Positions 1 through 6,034 of a stretch of 8,203 nucleotides of DNA are shown in pieces. Both the position numbers and the translations under genes were made by a program. Each line of letters starts with the position of its first letter. The first letter of the stretch is position 1. The notes beneath the pieces were generated by a model, which was not told where the DNA came from, ran no database searches, and was given only the letters and a program-made list of their open reading frames with translations. The stretch is from positions 1-8,203 of the forward strand of contig CAILKC010000633.1 of assembly GCA_903834675.1 (NCBI GenBank), given 5' to 3'. This DNA is from an uncultured Victivallales bacterium. Its GTDB lineage: Bacteria; Verrucomicrobiota; Lentisphaeria; Oligosphaerales; JAFGRS01.

Positions 1-13
1 CCCTTTGGGCCTT
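1..13. repeat. Partial REP-like hairpin at window edge
   Basis: The window opens with ccctttgggcc followed by ttggtgccc. This resembles the complete hairpin at 461-473 (ggccc-ttt-gggcc, followed by tcggaacc), cut by the window boundary. It suggests that the REP-like array seen at 44-120 and 430-499 continues to the left of the window. Only the right arm and loop are visible, so the call is tentative. Confidence 0.35.
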
Positions 14-43
14 GGTGCCCGATTTCAGCGCCGTAGGTGCGGC

Positions 44-120
44 CATCCCTCAGCCCAGCCCAGCGGGCTGGGTAAACAGGTTCCATGTGCCCGAGCCCCG
101 AAGGGGCGCAATAGCCCCCC
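44..120 (+). repeat. REP-like palindromic element A
   Basis: A compact cluster of hairpins. CCCAGCCC (54-61) and GGGCTGGG (65-72) form a perfect 8-bp stem with a 3-nt AGC loop, preceded by catccctcag. GCCCC (95-99) and GGGGC (103-107) form a second perfect stem around GAA, followed by gcaatagcccccc. The first hairpin with its catccctcag flank recurs in inverted orientation at 430-459. The gggcrcaatagccccc tail recurs in direct orientation at 484-499. Short GC-rich palindromes of this kind next to a RAYT-type transposase remnant are typical of REP/REPIN elements. Assignment as REP is inference from structure and context. Confidence 0.6.
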
Positions 121-155
121 GGCTCTGCCGCCGGGTTCGGGCGGCGAAGGTCCGT

Positions 156-374
156 CTACGAGACGAGGGATTCCGCTTGAAGGCGGTACACCAAACGGGG
201 ACGCGCCACGCTCAAACCGTGTACCTGAGTCGTTACGGATGGGCAATCGTTGTCGCGCCAGACCACGGCAAGATACGGGTGCAGTTCAGCCTGGCTACCC
301 GGAACCAGGCAGGGGATTCGATCCTTGGTGCTGAAGACCAGATGCAGCAGAACCCGGGACCGTGATTGTGGCAT
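156..374 (-). pseudogene. REP-associated (IS200-like, Y1/HUH) transposase, 5' remnant
   Basis: The minus-strand reading frame from ATG 374 to TAG 156 gives 72 residues. They begin MPQSRSRVLLHLVFSTKDR, and residues 29-36 are AELHPYLA, followed by a WRDNDCPS stretch. From family knowledge, this is the characteristic N-terminal strand and helix of IS200-like/RAYT transposases, whose full length is about 140-200 residues. The next element of the family should be the metal-binding HUH motif (DHVH-like). Here the matching place reads TQVHG (residues 49-53), so the first histidine seems lost. Similarity then fades and the frame stops. The catalytic tyrosine region is absent. The fragment is bracketed by inverted REP-like palindromes (44-72 and 430-459), as expected for a decayed REP-RAYT unit. 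It is not expected to be active. Loss through internal deletion rather than simple frameshift is inferred, because neither neighbouring frame clearly picks up the family pattern. Confidence 0.65.
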
Positions 375-429
375 GACGTGGTTCCCGCTATCGCGACCCT
401 TCAGGCCGCACCAACCCTACCCCATCATA

Positions 430-499
430 CCCAGGCCGCTGGCCTGGGCTGAGGGATGCCGGCCCTTTGGGCCTCGGAACCAAGGGCACAATAGCCCCC
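430..499 (-). repeat. REP-like palindromic element B
   Basis: CCCAGGCC (430-437) and GGCCTGGG (441-448) form a perfect 8-bp stem with a 3-nt loop, followed by ctgagggatg. Read on the minus strand this is nearly the same sequence as element A (44-72), with both arms of one stem pair changed together (CCCAGCCC to CCCAGGCC and GGGCTGGG to GGCCTGGG). GGCCC (461-465) and GGGCC (469-473) form a second perfect stem around TTT. The gggcacaatagccccc tail at 484-499 matches element A in direct orientation. The element lies in the 5' leader of the transposase remnant. Confidence 0.6.
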
Positions 500-507
500 G
501 TGATGCC

Positions 508-603
508 GCCGCCGCGGCGGCCACGCAGGGCCGCCCTCCAGGCGATCCGGCGCGTCCCGGCCGGATCGGAATGGGAACCGCGTCGGCAAGTCTCATCATT
601 CCG
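508..603. repeat. Cluster of GC-rich inverted repeats
   Basis: Three inverted repeats follow each other. GCCGCCGCGGCGGC is a perfect 14-bp palindrome at 508-521. CGATCCGG (543-550) pairs with CCGGATCG (561-568) across 10 nt. CGGAATG (567-573) pairs with CATTCCG (597-603) across 23 nt. None is followed by a T-tract, so they do not look like intrinsic terminators. They probably belong to the same repeat island as the REP-like elements at 44-120 and 430-499. No open frame in 1-795 other than the transposase remnant resembles a protein. Confidence 0.4.
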
Positions 604-615
604 GTAGGTCCGGCC

Positions 616-636
616 TGACCCCTGAACCCTGAACCC
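616..636. repeat. Short tandem TGAACCC repeat
   Basis: TGAACCC occurs twice in perfect tandem (623-629 and 630-636), preceded by a degenerate TGACCCC unit at 616-622. It is a small simple-sequence tract in the intergenic region upstream of the isomerase gene. No function can be assigned. Confidence 0.5.
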
Positions 637-672
637 TAGGAACTGACCTGCGCCCCTGGCGCTCGGCCGCGT

Positions 673-700
673 TTGCAAACCCTCTGCTCCAGTCTATGGT
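673..700 (+). promoter_or_regulatory. Possible sigma70-type promoter for the isomerase gene
   Basis: TTGCAA (673-678) and TATGGT (695-700) are separated by 16 nt, and each matches four of six consensus bases. The position, about 95 nt before the ATG at 796, is plausible, and the local sequence is less GC-rich than its surroundings. In a high-GC genome such partial matches are common by chance, so this is a weak candidate only. Confidence 0.2.
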
Positions 701-795
701 TTCCGGTCTTGTCATGCCAGCCGGTTTAAGGAAGGCGCACACTGAACGCCGCCGTGGGGGCTTCCCGCCGCGGCCGACGCAGAAAGGCAGAACGG

Positions 796-1512
796 ATGAA
801 TTCCAGCATGCTTCGCCTCGCCGCCGCGCTGACCGCGGCCGTCACCCTGGGCGTCTCGGGCGCCGACAAACTGATCCTCGCGGATGGGCGCACCTACGAA
901 GGCAGCGTCATCGTTCAGGGCGGCGTCTACACCCTGACGGCCGGGGAGAAGCTGTTTCAGTTTGGCGCCACCGAGGTTCAGGAGTTCAACGGCGAGGTGA
1001 TCACCCCGGTGGTGAAGATGACGACCGAGAGGGGCGACCTGCTGGTGGCGCTCTACGAGGACCAGGTGCCGAATACGGTAGCCAATATGATCACCTTGGC
1101 GGAGAGTGGCTTCTACAAGGGCATGACCTTCCACCGCATCATTCCGAAGTTTATGGCACAGGGCGGCTGCCCCTTCAGCAAGGACGGCGGCGGGGGCGTG
1201 CCCGGCACTGGCGATCCGGGGTACAAGTTCGCCGATGAGATCGTTCCCGAACTCAAGCATACGGAGCGCGGCCTGCTGTCGATGGCCAACAGCGGTAAGG
1301 ACACCAACGGCAGCCAGTTCTTTCTGTGCTTCGGCGCCGCCGCGCATCTGGACGGCAAGCATGCCGTGTTCGGCAAGGTAGTGAAAGGGCTGGCGGTGCT
1401 CGACCAGTTGGAGGCTCTCGGCAGCGAATCCGGGAAGCCGACCGAGCTGGTACACTTTGACATCAGCGTGGTGGCCAAGCGCAAGCACGCTTACGAGGTC
1501 AAGAAGCTCTGA
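796..1512 (+). CDS. Exported cyclophilin-type peptidyl-prolyl cis-trans isomerase
   Basis: A 238-residue protein predicted to catalyse proline cis-trans isomerisation during protein folding outside the cytoplasm. Residues 1-23 form a signal-peptide-like hydrophobic stretch ending VSGA. Residues 24-66 (ADGRTYEGSVIVQGGVYTL and following) form a small beta-type module with a DGR..EG.V..G.Y pattern. The cyclophilin domain runs from about 73 to 228. It shows FHRIIPKFMAQGG (112-124) with the catalytic-type arginine R114, F119, M120 and Q122, then GSQFFLC (172-178) and LDGKHAVFGKV (185-195). The tryptophan of human cyclophilin A (W121) is replaced by H184, a variation seen across bacterial members. 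The start at 796 is chosen over the in-frame ATG at 754 because AGAAAGG (781-787) lies 8 nt upstream and the signal peptide begins there. The 3' end overlaps the convergent dppF-type gene by 14 nt. The fold assignment is secure; the natural clients are unknown. Confidence 0.93.
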   Translation: MNSSMLRLAAALTAAVTLGVSGADKLILADGRTYEGSVIVQGGVYTLTAGEKLFQFGATEVQEFNGEVITPVVKMTTERGDLLVALYEDQVPNTVANMITLAESGFYKGMTFHRIIPKFMAQGGCPFSKDGGGGVPGTGDPGYKFADEIVPELKHTERGLLSMANSGKDTNGSQFFLCFGAAAHLDGKHAVFGKVVKGLAVLDQLEALGSESGKPTELVHFDISVVAKRKHAYEVKKL

Positions 1513-2527
1513 CCGCGAAACAGGCGCAGAGGTGTTCCGGGGTGCCGTGCGCTAGCAGGGGCGGAGCGGACTCGCGGCAGACGGGCCTGCGCAGCGGGCA
1601 ACCGCGGTCGTAGAAGCGGCAGTAGCTGGGCGGATCGATGGGGCTGGGGACATCGCCATCGAGCCGGGTGCGCTGCGAGCGCCGACGCGGATCGGGAACC
1701 GGCACCGCGGAGAGCAGCGCCTGGGTGTAGGGATGCAGCGGCTGGGCGAAGAGTTCACGGGTCGGCGCCTGCTCCACGATCTTGCCCACGTACATCACCG
1801 CCACTTCTGAACTGAGGTGGCGCACCACGGAGAGGTCGTGGGCGATGAACAGGTAGCTCATGCCCATCTCCGCCTGCAAGTCCTGCAGCAGATTGATGAT
1901 CTGCGCCTGAATCGACACATCGAGGGCACTGACGGCCTCATCGCAGACGACGAACTCCGGTTCCAGAGCGATGGCCCGGGCAATGCCGATGCGTTGGCGC
2001 TGGCCCCCGCTGAACTCGTGCGGGTAGCGCGCCAGGGCATCCAGCTGCAGGCCGACCCTGGTCGCAACCGCCTCAACCCGCGCCGCCAATTCGCTGCCGC
2101 GCAGGCCGCGGTGGACCCGCAAGCCCTCGCCGATGATCTCGGCCACGGTCATCCGTGGGTTGAGCGAGCTGTAGGGGTCCTGGAAGATGATCTGCAGGCG
2201 GGTGCGGAGAGAGCGCATTGCGGCCGGGGTAAGCGTGCGCAGGTCGGTGCCATTGAAGAGGATGCGTCCCGCATCGGGCTCGACCAAGCGGAGGATGGCG
2301 CGGCCGGTGGTGGTCTTGCCGCAACCGCTCTCGCCGACCAGGGCGAGGGTACTTCGGCGTGGCACCGTGAAGCTGACGTCGTCCACCGCGTGGACCCAGG
2401 CCGCGGCCCGGCCCAGCAGCCCCCGGCGCACCGGGAAGCGCTTGGTCAGGTGCTGCACCTCCAGCAGCGGTGGCGTGGATGCCGCCGCGATCGATCCTGC
2501 GCTTACCCTGTTGGCACCCTCGGTCAT
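1499..2527 (-). CDS. dppF: Oligopeptide/dipeptide ABC transporter ATP-binding protein (DppF/OppF-type)
   Basis: A 342-residue cytoplasmic ATPase, the second motor subunit of the importer. It shows Walker A GESGCGKT (65-72), Q-loop Q116 in [13 protein letters not shown], signature [13 protein letters not shown] (173-185), Walker B FVVCDE (192-197) and switch histidine H230. The oligo_HPY-type C-terminal region has [17 protein letters not shown] (264-280). Cysteines C303, C310 and C317 match the cysteine cluster common in this ATPase family, and two more (C334, C336) are in the tail. The [10 protein letters not shown] form and the C-terminal region mark it as the DppF/OppF rather than DppD branch. 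The ATG at 2527 overlaps the stop of the upstream gene in ATGA, with AGGAG 10 nt before it (2538-2542), so translational coupling is likely. Its 3' end overlaps the convergent isomerase gene by 14 nt, and no terminator was seen. Substrate (oligopeptide, dipeptide or another small solute) cannot be read from the ATPase. Confidence 0.93.
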   Translation of the reverse strand: MTEGANRVSAGSIAAASTPPLLEVQHLTKRFPVRRGLLGRAAAWVHAVDDVSFTVPRRSTLALVGESGCGKTTTGRAILRLVEPDAGRILFNGTDLRTLTPAAMRSLRTRLQIIFQDPYSSLNPRMTVAEIIGEGLRVHRGLRGSELAARVEAVATRVGLQLDALARYPHEFSGGQRQRIGIARAIALEPEFVVCDEAVSALDVSIQAQIINLLQDLQAEMGMSYLFIAHDLSVVRHLSSEVAVMYVGKIVEQAPTRELFAQPLHPYTQALLSAVPVPDPRRRSQRTRLDGDVPSPIDPPSYCRFYDRGCPLRRPVCRESAPPLLAHGTPEHLCACFAVRAS

Positions 2528-3750
2528 GCGGGGTCCGCTCCTGTCTGACTCGGTACTTGCCAGCAGGCGGCCCAGCGGCCTGGGGCCTTCTCCGCAAACG
2601 GCGGGTACTCGCGCTGACAGCGCTCGCTGGCGCGGTCGCAGCGCTCGCAGAACCGACAGCCGGTCGGGTAGGCGAAGGCGCTGGGGACCTGGCCGCGGAT
2701 GACCTTCAGGCGTTCGCCCTCGGCATGGGCGGCGGGGAGCGACTGGAAGAGGGCGATGGTGTAGGGGTGCAGCGGCCGACTGAAGAGGTCGAGCACTGGC
2801 GCCTGCTCGACGAGGCGTCCGGCGTACATGACCGCGACCTGGTCGGCCATCTCCGCGACCACGCCCAGGTCGTGGGTAATCAGGATCACCGCCATGCCGA
2901 GGGATGCTTGCAGGGCGCGGATGAGGTCGAGAATCTGAGCCTGGATGGTGACATCGAGAGCGGTGGTGGGCTCGTCTGCCAACAGCAACGCGGGCTGGCA
3001 GACCAGGGCCATGGCAATCATGGCGCGCTGCTTCATGCCTCCCGAAAGCTGGTGCGGGTAGTGGTCCAGGCGGACCTCGGGATCCGGGATACCGACCCGA
3101 CGCAGCATCTCGACGGCGCGGGTCCGGGCCTCATCGTCGCGGACGTCCTGGTGCAGTTCGATGGCCTCGATGATTTGCTGCCCGATGGTGAACACCGGGT
3201 TCATCGAGGTCATGGGCTCCTGAAATACCATACTGACGCGGGCGCCGCGGACGTGGCGCATGGCGCGCTCGGACAGGCTCAGCAAGTCGCGTCCCTCGAA
3301 GCGGATGCTGCCCCCGTCGATGCGGCCGGGTGGGCTGACCAGGCGGAGGATGGAGAGAGCGGTGACGCTCTTGCCGCAGCCGCTCTCGCCGACCAGGCAG
3401 AGGGTTTCGCCACGACGGACGTCAAAGCTGACCCCGTCGACGGCCAAGGCCGTGCCGCGGCGGGTATGAAAGGCGGTGCGCAGGTCGCGGACTTGCAGCA
3501 GCGGTTCCAGGACTGGCGGCAGGCCTGGAGCCCGCGATGCCAAGCCCGTTCCGGGCAGGTTCGCGGTATCCGTCGGGTCCAGGATGGGCGGCAGGCCTGG
3601 AGCCCGCGATGCCAAGCCCGTTCCGGGCAGGTTCGCGGTATCCGCCGTTTGCAGGACCCCCGAGACGGCGCAAGACCAGCCGTCCACAGGACCCGTCGGC
3701 TCCAGACGGGTTTTGGCGATGGCCAGGTGTTGTTGCAGGCGGATCGCCAT
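2524..3750 (-). CDS. dppD: Oligopeptide/dipeptide ABC transporter ATP-binding protein (DppD/OppD-type) with repeat-derived N-terminal extension
   Basis: A 408-residue ATPase; the family is usually about 320-340 residues. The family domain begins only near residue 84 ([11 protein letters not shown]). It shows Walker A GESGCGKS (121-128), Q-loop Q177 in [12 protein letters not shown], signature LSGGMKQR (235-242), Walker B LLLADE (255-260), H293, and [13 protein letters not shown] (327-339). The cysteine cluster C365, C368, C371 and C378 may bind an iron-sulfur cluster, as reported for some DppD/OppD proteins. Residues about 16-83 are encoded by a dispersed repeat: [19 protein letters not shown] occurs twice (37-55 and 61-79). 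The ATG at 3750 has GGAAGAGG (3757-3764) 6 nt upstream and lies 17 nt after the dppC-type stop. No ATG or GTG start exists between the repeat and the domain, and the only close alternatives are TTG codons inside the repeat. I therefore infer that the repeat is translated. The domain assignment is firm; the true start is less so. Confidence 0.9.
   Translation of the reverse strand: MAIRLQQHLAIAKTRLEPTGPVDGWSCAVSGVLQTADTANLPGTGLASRAPGLPPILDPTDTANLPGTGLASRAPGLPPVLEPLLQVRDLRTAFHTRRGTALAVDGVSFDVRRGETLCLVGESGCGKSVTALSILRLVSPPGRIDGGSIRFEGRDLLSLSERAMRHVRGARVSMVFQEPMTSMNPVFTIGQQIIEAIELHQDVRDDEARTRAVEMLRRVGIPDPEVRLDHYPHQLSGGMKQRAMIAMALVCQPALLLADEPTTALDVTIQAQILDLIRALQASLGMAVILITHDLGVVAEMADQVAVMYAGRLVEQAPVLDLFSRPLHPYTIALFQSLPAAHAEGERLKVIRGQVPSAFAYPTGCRFCERCDRASERCQREYPPFAEKAPGRWAACWQVPSQTGADPA
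3499..3644 (-). repeat. Tandem 72-bp repeat inside the dppD-type gene
   Basis: Two adjacent units with a 72-nt period, at 3499-3570 and 3571-3642. They share a perfect 58-bp core (3515-3572 equals 3587-3644). The period is 24 codons, so the array is in frame and encodes near-identical segments ([19 protein letters not shown] then ILDPT or VLEPL). Each core contains GCCCG-GAA-CGGGC, a perfect 5-bp hairpin. A third, diverged copy lies in the opposite orientation at about 7956-8083, outside any gene. The sequence therefore behaves as a mobile or dispersed element that has entered coding sequence, followed by local duplication. Confidence 0.8.
3692..3710 (-). repeat. Hairpin at 5' side of the dispersed repeat (dppD copy)
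   Basis: CCCGTC (3692-3697) and GACGGG (3705-3710) form a perfect 6-bp stem with a 7-nt loop, which reads TGGAGCC on the minus strand. The same loop and position, with one covarying stem pair, occur in the upstream copy at 7957-7973. In the dppD-type gene this falls on codons 14-20. Confidence 0.55.
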
Positions 3751-3756
3751 GCGGGG

Positions 3757-3764
3757 CCTCTTCC
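3757..3764 (-). promoter_or_regulatory. Ribosome binding site deciding the dppD-type start
   Basis: On the minus strand GGAAGAGG ends 6 nt before the ATG at 3750 and lies in the short gap after the dppC-type stop codon (3768-3770). It is the main reason to accept a start upstream of the repeat segment rather than a non-ATG start within it. Confidence 0.6.
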
Positions 3765-3767
3765 GGG

Positions 3768-4994
3768 TCAGGTGCGCAGCCGCGGGTCCAGAGCGTCGCG
3801 GAGGCCCTCGCCCACGAGGTTATAGATGGTGACGGAGAAGAAGATCAGCACCCCGGGCCAGAGGGTCAGCCACCAGTACGTCGCGACGCCGTCGCGCGCC
3901 TCGTTGAGGAGCTGTCCCCACGAGGGCGTGGGCATTTGGACGCCGAGTCCCAGAAAGGACAGACCGGACTCGATCAGGATGGCCCCAGCCACGCCGAAGG
4001 TGGCCGAGACCAGCACCGGCGCCAGCGCGTTGGGCAGCACATGGCGGAAGATGATGCGGGCATCGCTCAGGCCCAGGGCCCGGGCCGCACTGACGTAGTC
4101 CATCTCGCGCTGCCGCAGCACCTCGCCGCGCATCAGCCGGGCCACCCCCGTCCAGCTCGTCAGGCCAATCACCACCATCAGGTTCAGAATCGAGCGCTGT
4201 TCGAGGAAGGCGACGATGGTCAGGATCAGCAGGAAGGTCGGGAAGCACATGACGATCTCGATGAAGCGGCTGAGCACGAAGTCGATCCAGCGCCCGTAGT
4301 AGCCCGCGATGGCGCCGAGGACGACCCCGATGACGACGTAGATGGCCACGCCGACAAAGCCGACAGAGAGGGAGACACGGGCGCCGTAGACCATTCGTGC
4401 GAGGACGTCGCGGCTGACGCTGTCGGTGCCCATGAGGTGCTCGCGGGTCGGCGCGCTCAGGGGTCCGGCCGCGGCGATCTGCTCGATCGGATCGTAGGGC
4501 ACCGGGGCAAACAGCGCCCAGCCACGGCCCGCCTGGCGCAAGTCCCGGACCTGTCCGCGCCAGTCGGCCTTGTCGAGGGGCGAAACGTAGGAGACGAAGG
4601 GCACCAGCCAGGCCAGCGCCAGCAGCGCCCCACCGCAACGCAGCCCGCGGCGCCGCGCCGCAGGTGATAGCCGCAGCCCGCGCAGCAGGCCGACCAGCGG
4701 CCCCCCGAGGGCCAGCGCCGTCAGGCCCCAGCACAAGGCGAAATCATAGAGCCGGTCGAGGACCAGTTCCTGCCCCGTGGGGGGGCGGAACAGGTTGCGC
4801 AGGGCCGGCGAACTCCAGCTCCCGCCGTCCAGCAGAAGCAGCGGCTTGTCGTTGGCAATCAGCGGCGCCGCCGTGGCGGCCAAGAACAGCAGCACCACCA
4901 GCACCAGGCCGGTGACGGCCAGGCGGTTCTGGCAGAACTGATCCCACACCAGGGCCCCTTGGCTGCGGCCCGGCGCTGGCTGGTGGTCATTCAT
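3768..4994 (-). CDS. dppC: Oligopeptide/dipeptide ABC transporter permease (DppC/OppC-type) with extra membrane insertion
   Basis: A 408-residue inner-membrane channel subunit; typical DppC/OppC proteins are about 290-340 residues. It has an N-terminal segment ending [10 protein letters not shown], typical of OppC_N, with the first membrane helix at about 25-47. A long insertion follows (about 50-185) with two extra hydrophobic segments, about 84-105 and 120-137. The standard translocation domain then starts with [20 protein letters not shown] (189-208), with further helices near 207-233, 239-263, 271-287, 327-350 and 376-398. The EAA coupling loop that contacts the ATPases reads [19 protein letters not shown] and continues to HVLPN (about 297-322). 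The protein ends [11 protein letters not shown], as expected. The ATG at 4994 overlaps the dppB-type stop by 8 nt (ATGAATGA). An in-frame ATG at 5021 would add 9 residues. Neither has a strong Shine-Dalgarno sequence, so the exact start is uncertain. Confidence 0.9.
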   Translation of the reverse strand: MNDHQPAPGRSQGALVWDQFCQNRLAVTGLVLVVLLFLAATAAPLIANDKPLLLLDGGSWSSPALRNLFRPPTGQELVLDRLYDFALCWGLTALALGGPLVGLLRGLRLSPAARRRGLRCGGALLALAWLVPFVSYVSPLDKADWRGQVRDLRQAGRGWALFAPVPYDPIEQIAAAGPLSAPTREHLMGTDSVSRDVLARMVYGARVSLSVGFVGVAIYVVIGVVLGAIAGYYGRWIDFVLSRFIEIVMCFPTFLLILTIVAFLEQRSILNLMVVIGLTSWTGVARLMRGEVLRQREMDYVSAARALGLSDARIIFRHVLPNALAPVLVSATFGVAGAILIESGLSFLGLGVQMPTPSWGQLLNEARDGVATYWWLTLWPGVLIFFSVTIYNLVGEGLRDALDPRLRT

Positions 4995-6006
4995 AGTGGA
5001 TTCTGGGGTCGATAAAGGCATAGCAAAGGTCCGCTAGCAGGATGCCCACAAGGGTCAGAAACGAGCCCATGGTGAAGATGGCCATCATCAGGGGGTAGTC
5101 GCGGCAACCGAGCGCCTGCACGGCCAGCGAGCCCATCCCCTCGATGCTGAAGATATACTCGACGATGACGCTGCCCGCCACCAGCCCCGGCAGCAGATCG
5201 GCAAACAGTGTGATCAGCGGCATCATGCCATTGCGCAGGGCGTGGACCAGGATGACCCGGGCCTCGCCGACGCCCTTGGCCCGGGCGGTGCGGATGTAGT
5301 CCTGGCCAATGACCTCGAGCAGCCCCACTCGAGCAAAGCGCGAGAGCCCGGCGAAGCCGCCGTAGCTCAGGCAGATCACCGGCAGAACGTAGTGGCGCGC
5401 CCGCAGCCCCAGAATGCCCCAATAGGACTGGCCCCAGGTCGCCGCCACCGGGGGCTCGAGCCCGGTCACTGGAAAAAGGTTGAAGAACAGGTCGCTCGAA
5501 AAGAACAGCAACAGCAGGAGCCCCACCCAAAACGACGGCATGGAGTAGAGCAGAAACAGCCCGAGGCCGAGCAGACGCTCGCTCCAGTGATTCCGCCGAA
5601 TGGCAGCGTAGATGCCGATGGGCACCGCCAGCACATACACCAGCAGCAACGATAACAGGTTCAGCCGCAGCGTGATCGGGATACGCTCGAGGATGATGCG
5701 GGTCACGGGGGCGCCGCGGTCATAGACGATGGAGGTGCCAAAGTCGCCGTGCAGGATCACGCCCTTGAGCCAGTAGGCGTAGCCGACCATGATGGGCTTA
5801 TCGAGGTAGTACTTCTGGCGCAGCATCTCCTCGATACGGCTGCGGTCCTTGTCCTGAGAGCGCACGCCCTGGTCGGCGCCGCCGCCGACGAGCTGCGAGC
5901 GCACCGGGTCGCCGGGGGCCAGACGCATCATGGTGTAGGACGCCACCGTGATCGCCAGCAGGGTGACCAGCATGAAGCAGAGCCGTTTGATGATGTAGTC
6001 GCGCAC
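4987..6006 (-). CDS. dppB: Oligopeptide/dipeptide ABC transporter permease (DppB/OppB-type)
   Basis: A 339-residue inner-membrane permease of normal family length. It pairs with the DppC-type subunit to form the translocation pore. It starts VRDYIIKRLCFMLVTLLAITV (V read as Met), the usual RR/KR plus first-helix arrangement, followed by MRLAPGDP (27-34). The extracytoplasmic loop (about 35-108) contains YYLDKPIMVGYAYWLKGVI and GDFGTS (88-92). Transmembrane helices follow near 112-134, 145-170, 208-226, 264-285 and 305-330. The EAA loop is at 234-260 (GQDYIRTARAKGVGEARVI then HALRN), and the C-terminus is IDPRIHYE. The start codon is GTG at 6006, with GAGGGCAGG-type Shine-Dalgarno sequence (6011-6019) a few nt upstream. 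The next Met (residue 12) would cut into the first helix. A 28-nt gap separates it from the binding-protein gene. Confidence 0.94.
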   Translation of the reverse strand: MRDYIIKRLCFMLVTLLAITVASYTMMRLAPGDPVRSQLVGGGADQGVRSQDKDRSRIEEMLRQKYYLDKPIMVGYAYWLKGVILHGDFGTSIVYDRGAPVTRIILERIPITLRLNLLSLLLVYVLAVPIGIYAAIRRNHWSERLLGLGLFLLYSMPSFWVGLLLLLFFSSDLFFNLFPVTGLEPPVAATWGQSYWGILGLRARHYVLPVICLSYGGFAGLSRFARVGLLEVIGQDYIRTARAKGVGEARVILVHALRNGMMPLITLFADLLPGLVAGSVIVEYIFSIEGMGSLAVQALGCRDYPLMMAIFTMGSFLTLVGILLADLCYAFIDPRIHYE

Positions 6007-6034
6007 CGCGCCTGCCCTCGACCCTAGCCCTGCT

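Noticed and set aside
508..603. Intrinsic terminator
   Set aside because: The hairpins are GC-rich, but no T-tract follows on either strand.
616..636. Telomere-like or origin-like iterons
   Set aside because: There are only two perfect 7-bp units and one degenerate one, without DnaA boxes, an AT-rich stretch or a replication gene.
712..1488. Minus-strand open frame of 258 codons opposite the isomerase
   Set aside because: The plus strand encodes unmistakable cyclophilin motifs; the minus frame has no recognisable motif.
3499..3644. CRISPR array
   Set aside because: Only two units are present, they are adjacent with a 14-nt linker rather than spacers of about 30 nt, they lie in a coding frame, and no cas gene is near.
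2470..3825. Long plus-strand open frame of 451 codons
   Set aside because: It is antisense to the two ATPase genes, has low-complexity D/A/G/Q/H-rich translation without domains, and arises from the high GC third-position bias of the true minus-strand genes.
3537..4667. Plus-strand open frame of 376 codons
   Set aside because: It is a shadow of the DppC-type permease and the repeat; the translation is rich in H, Q, D and R and shows no family motif.
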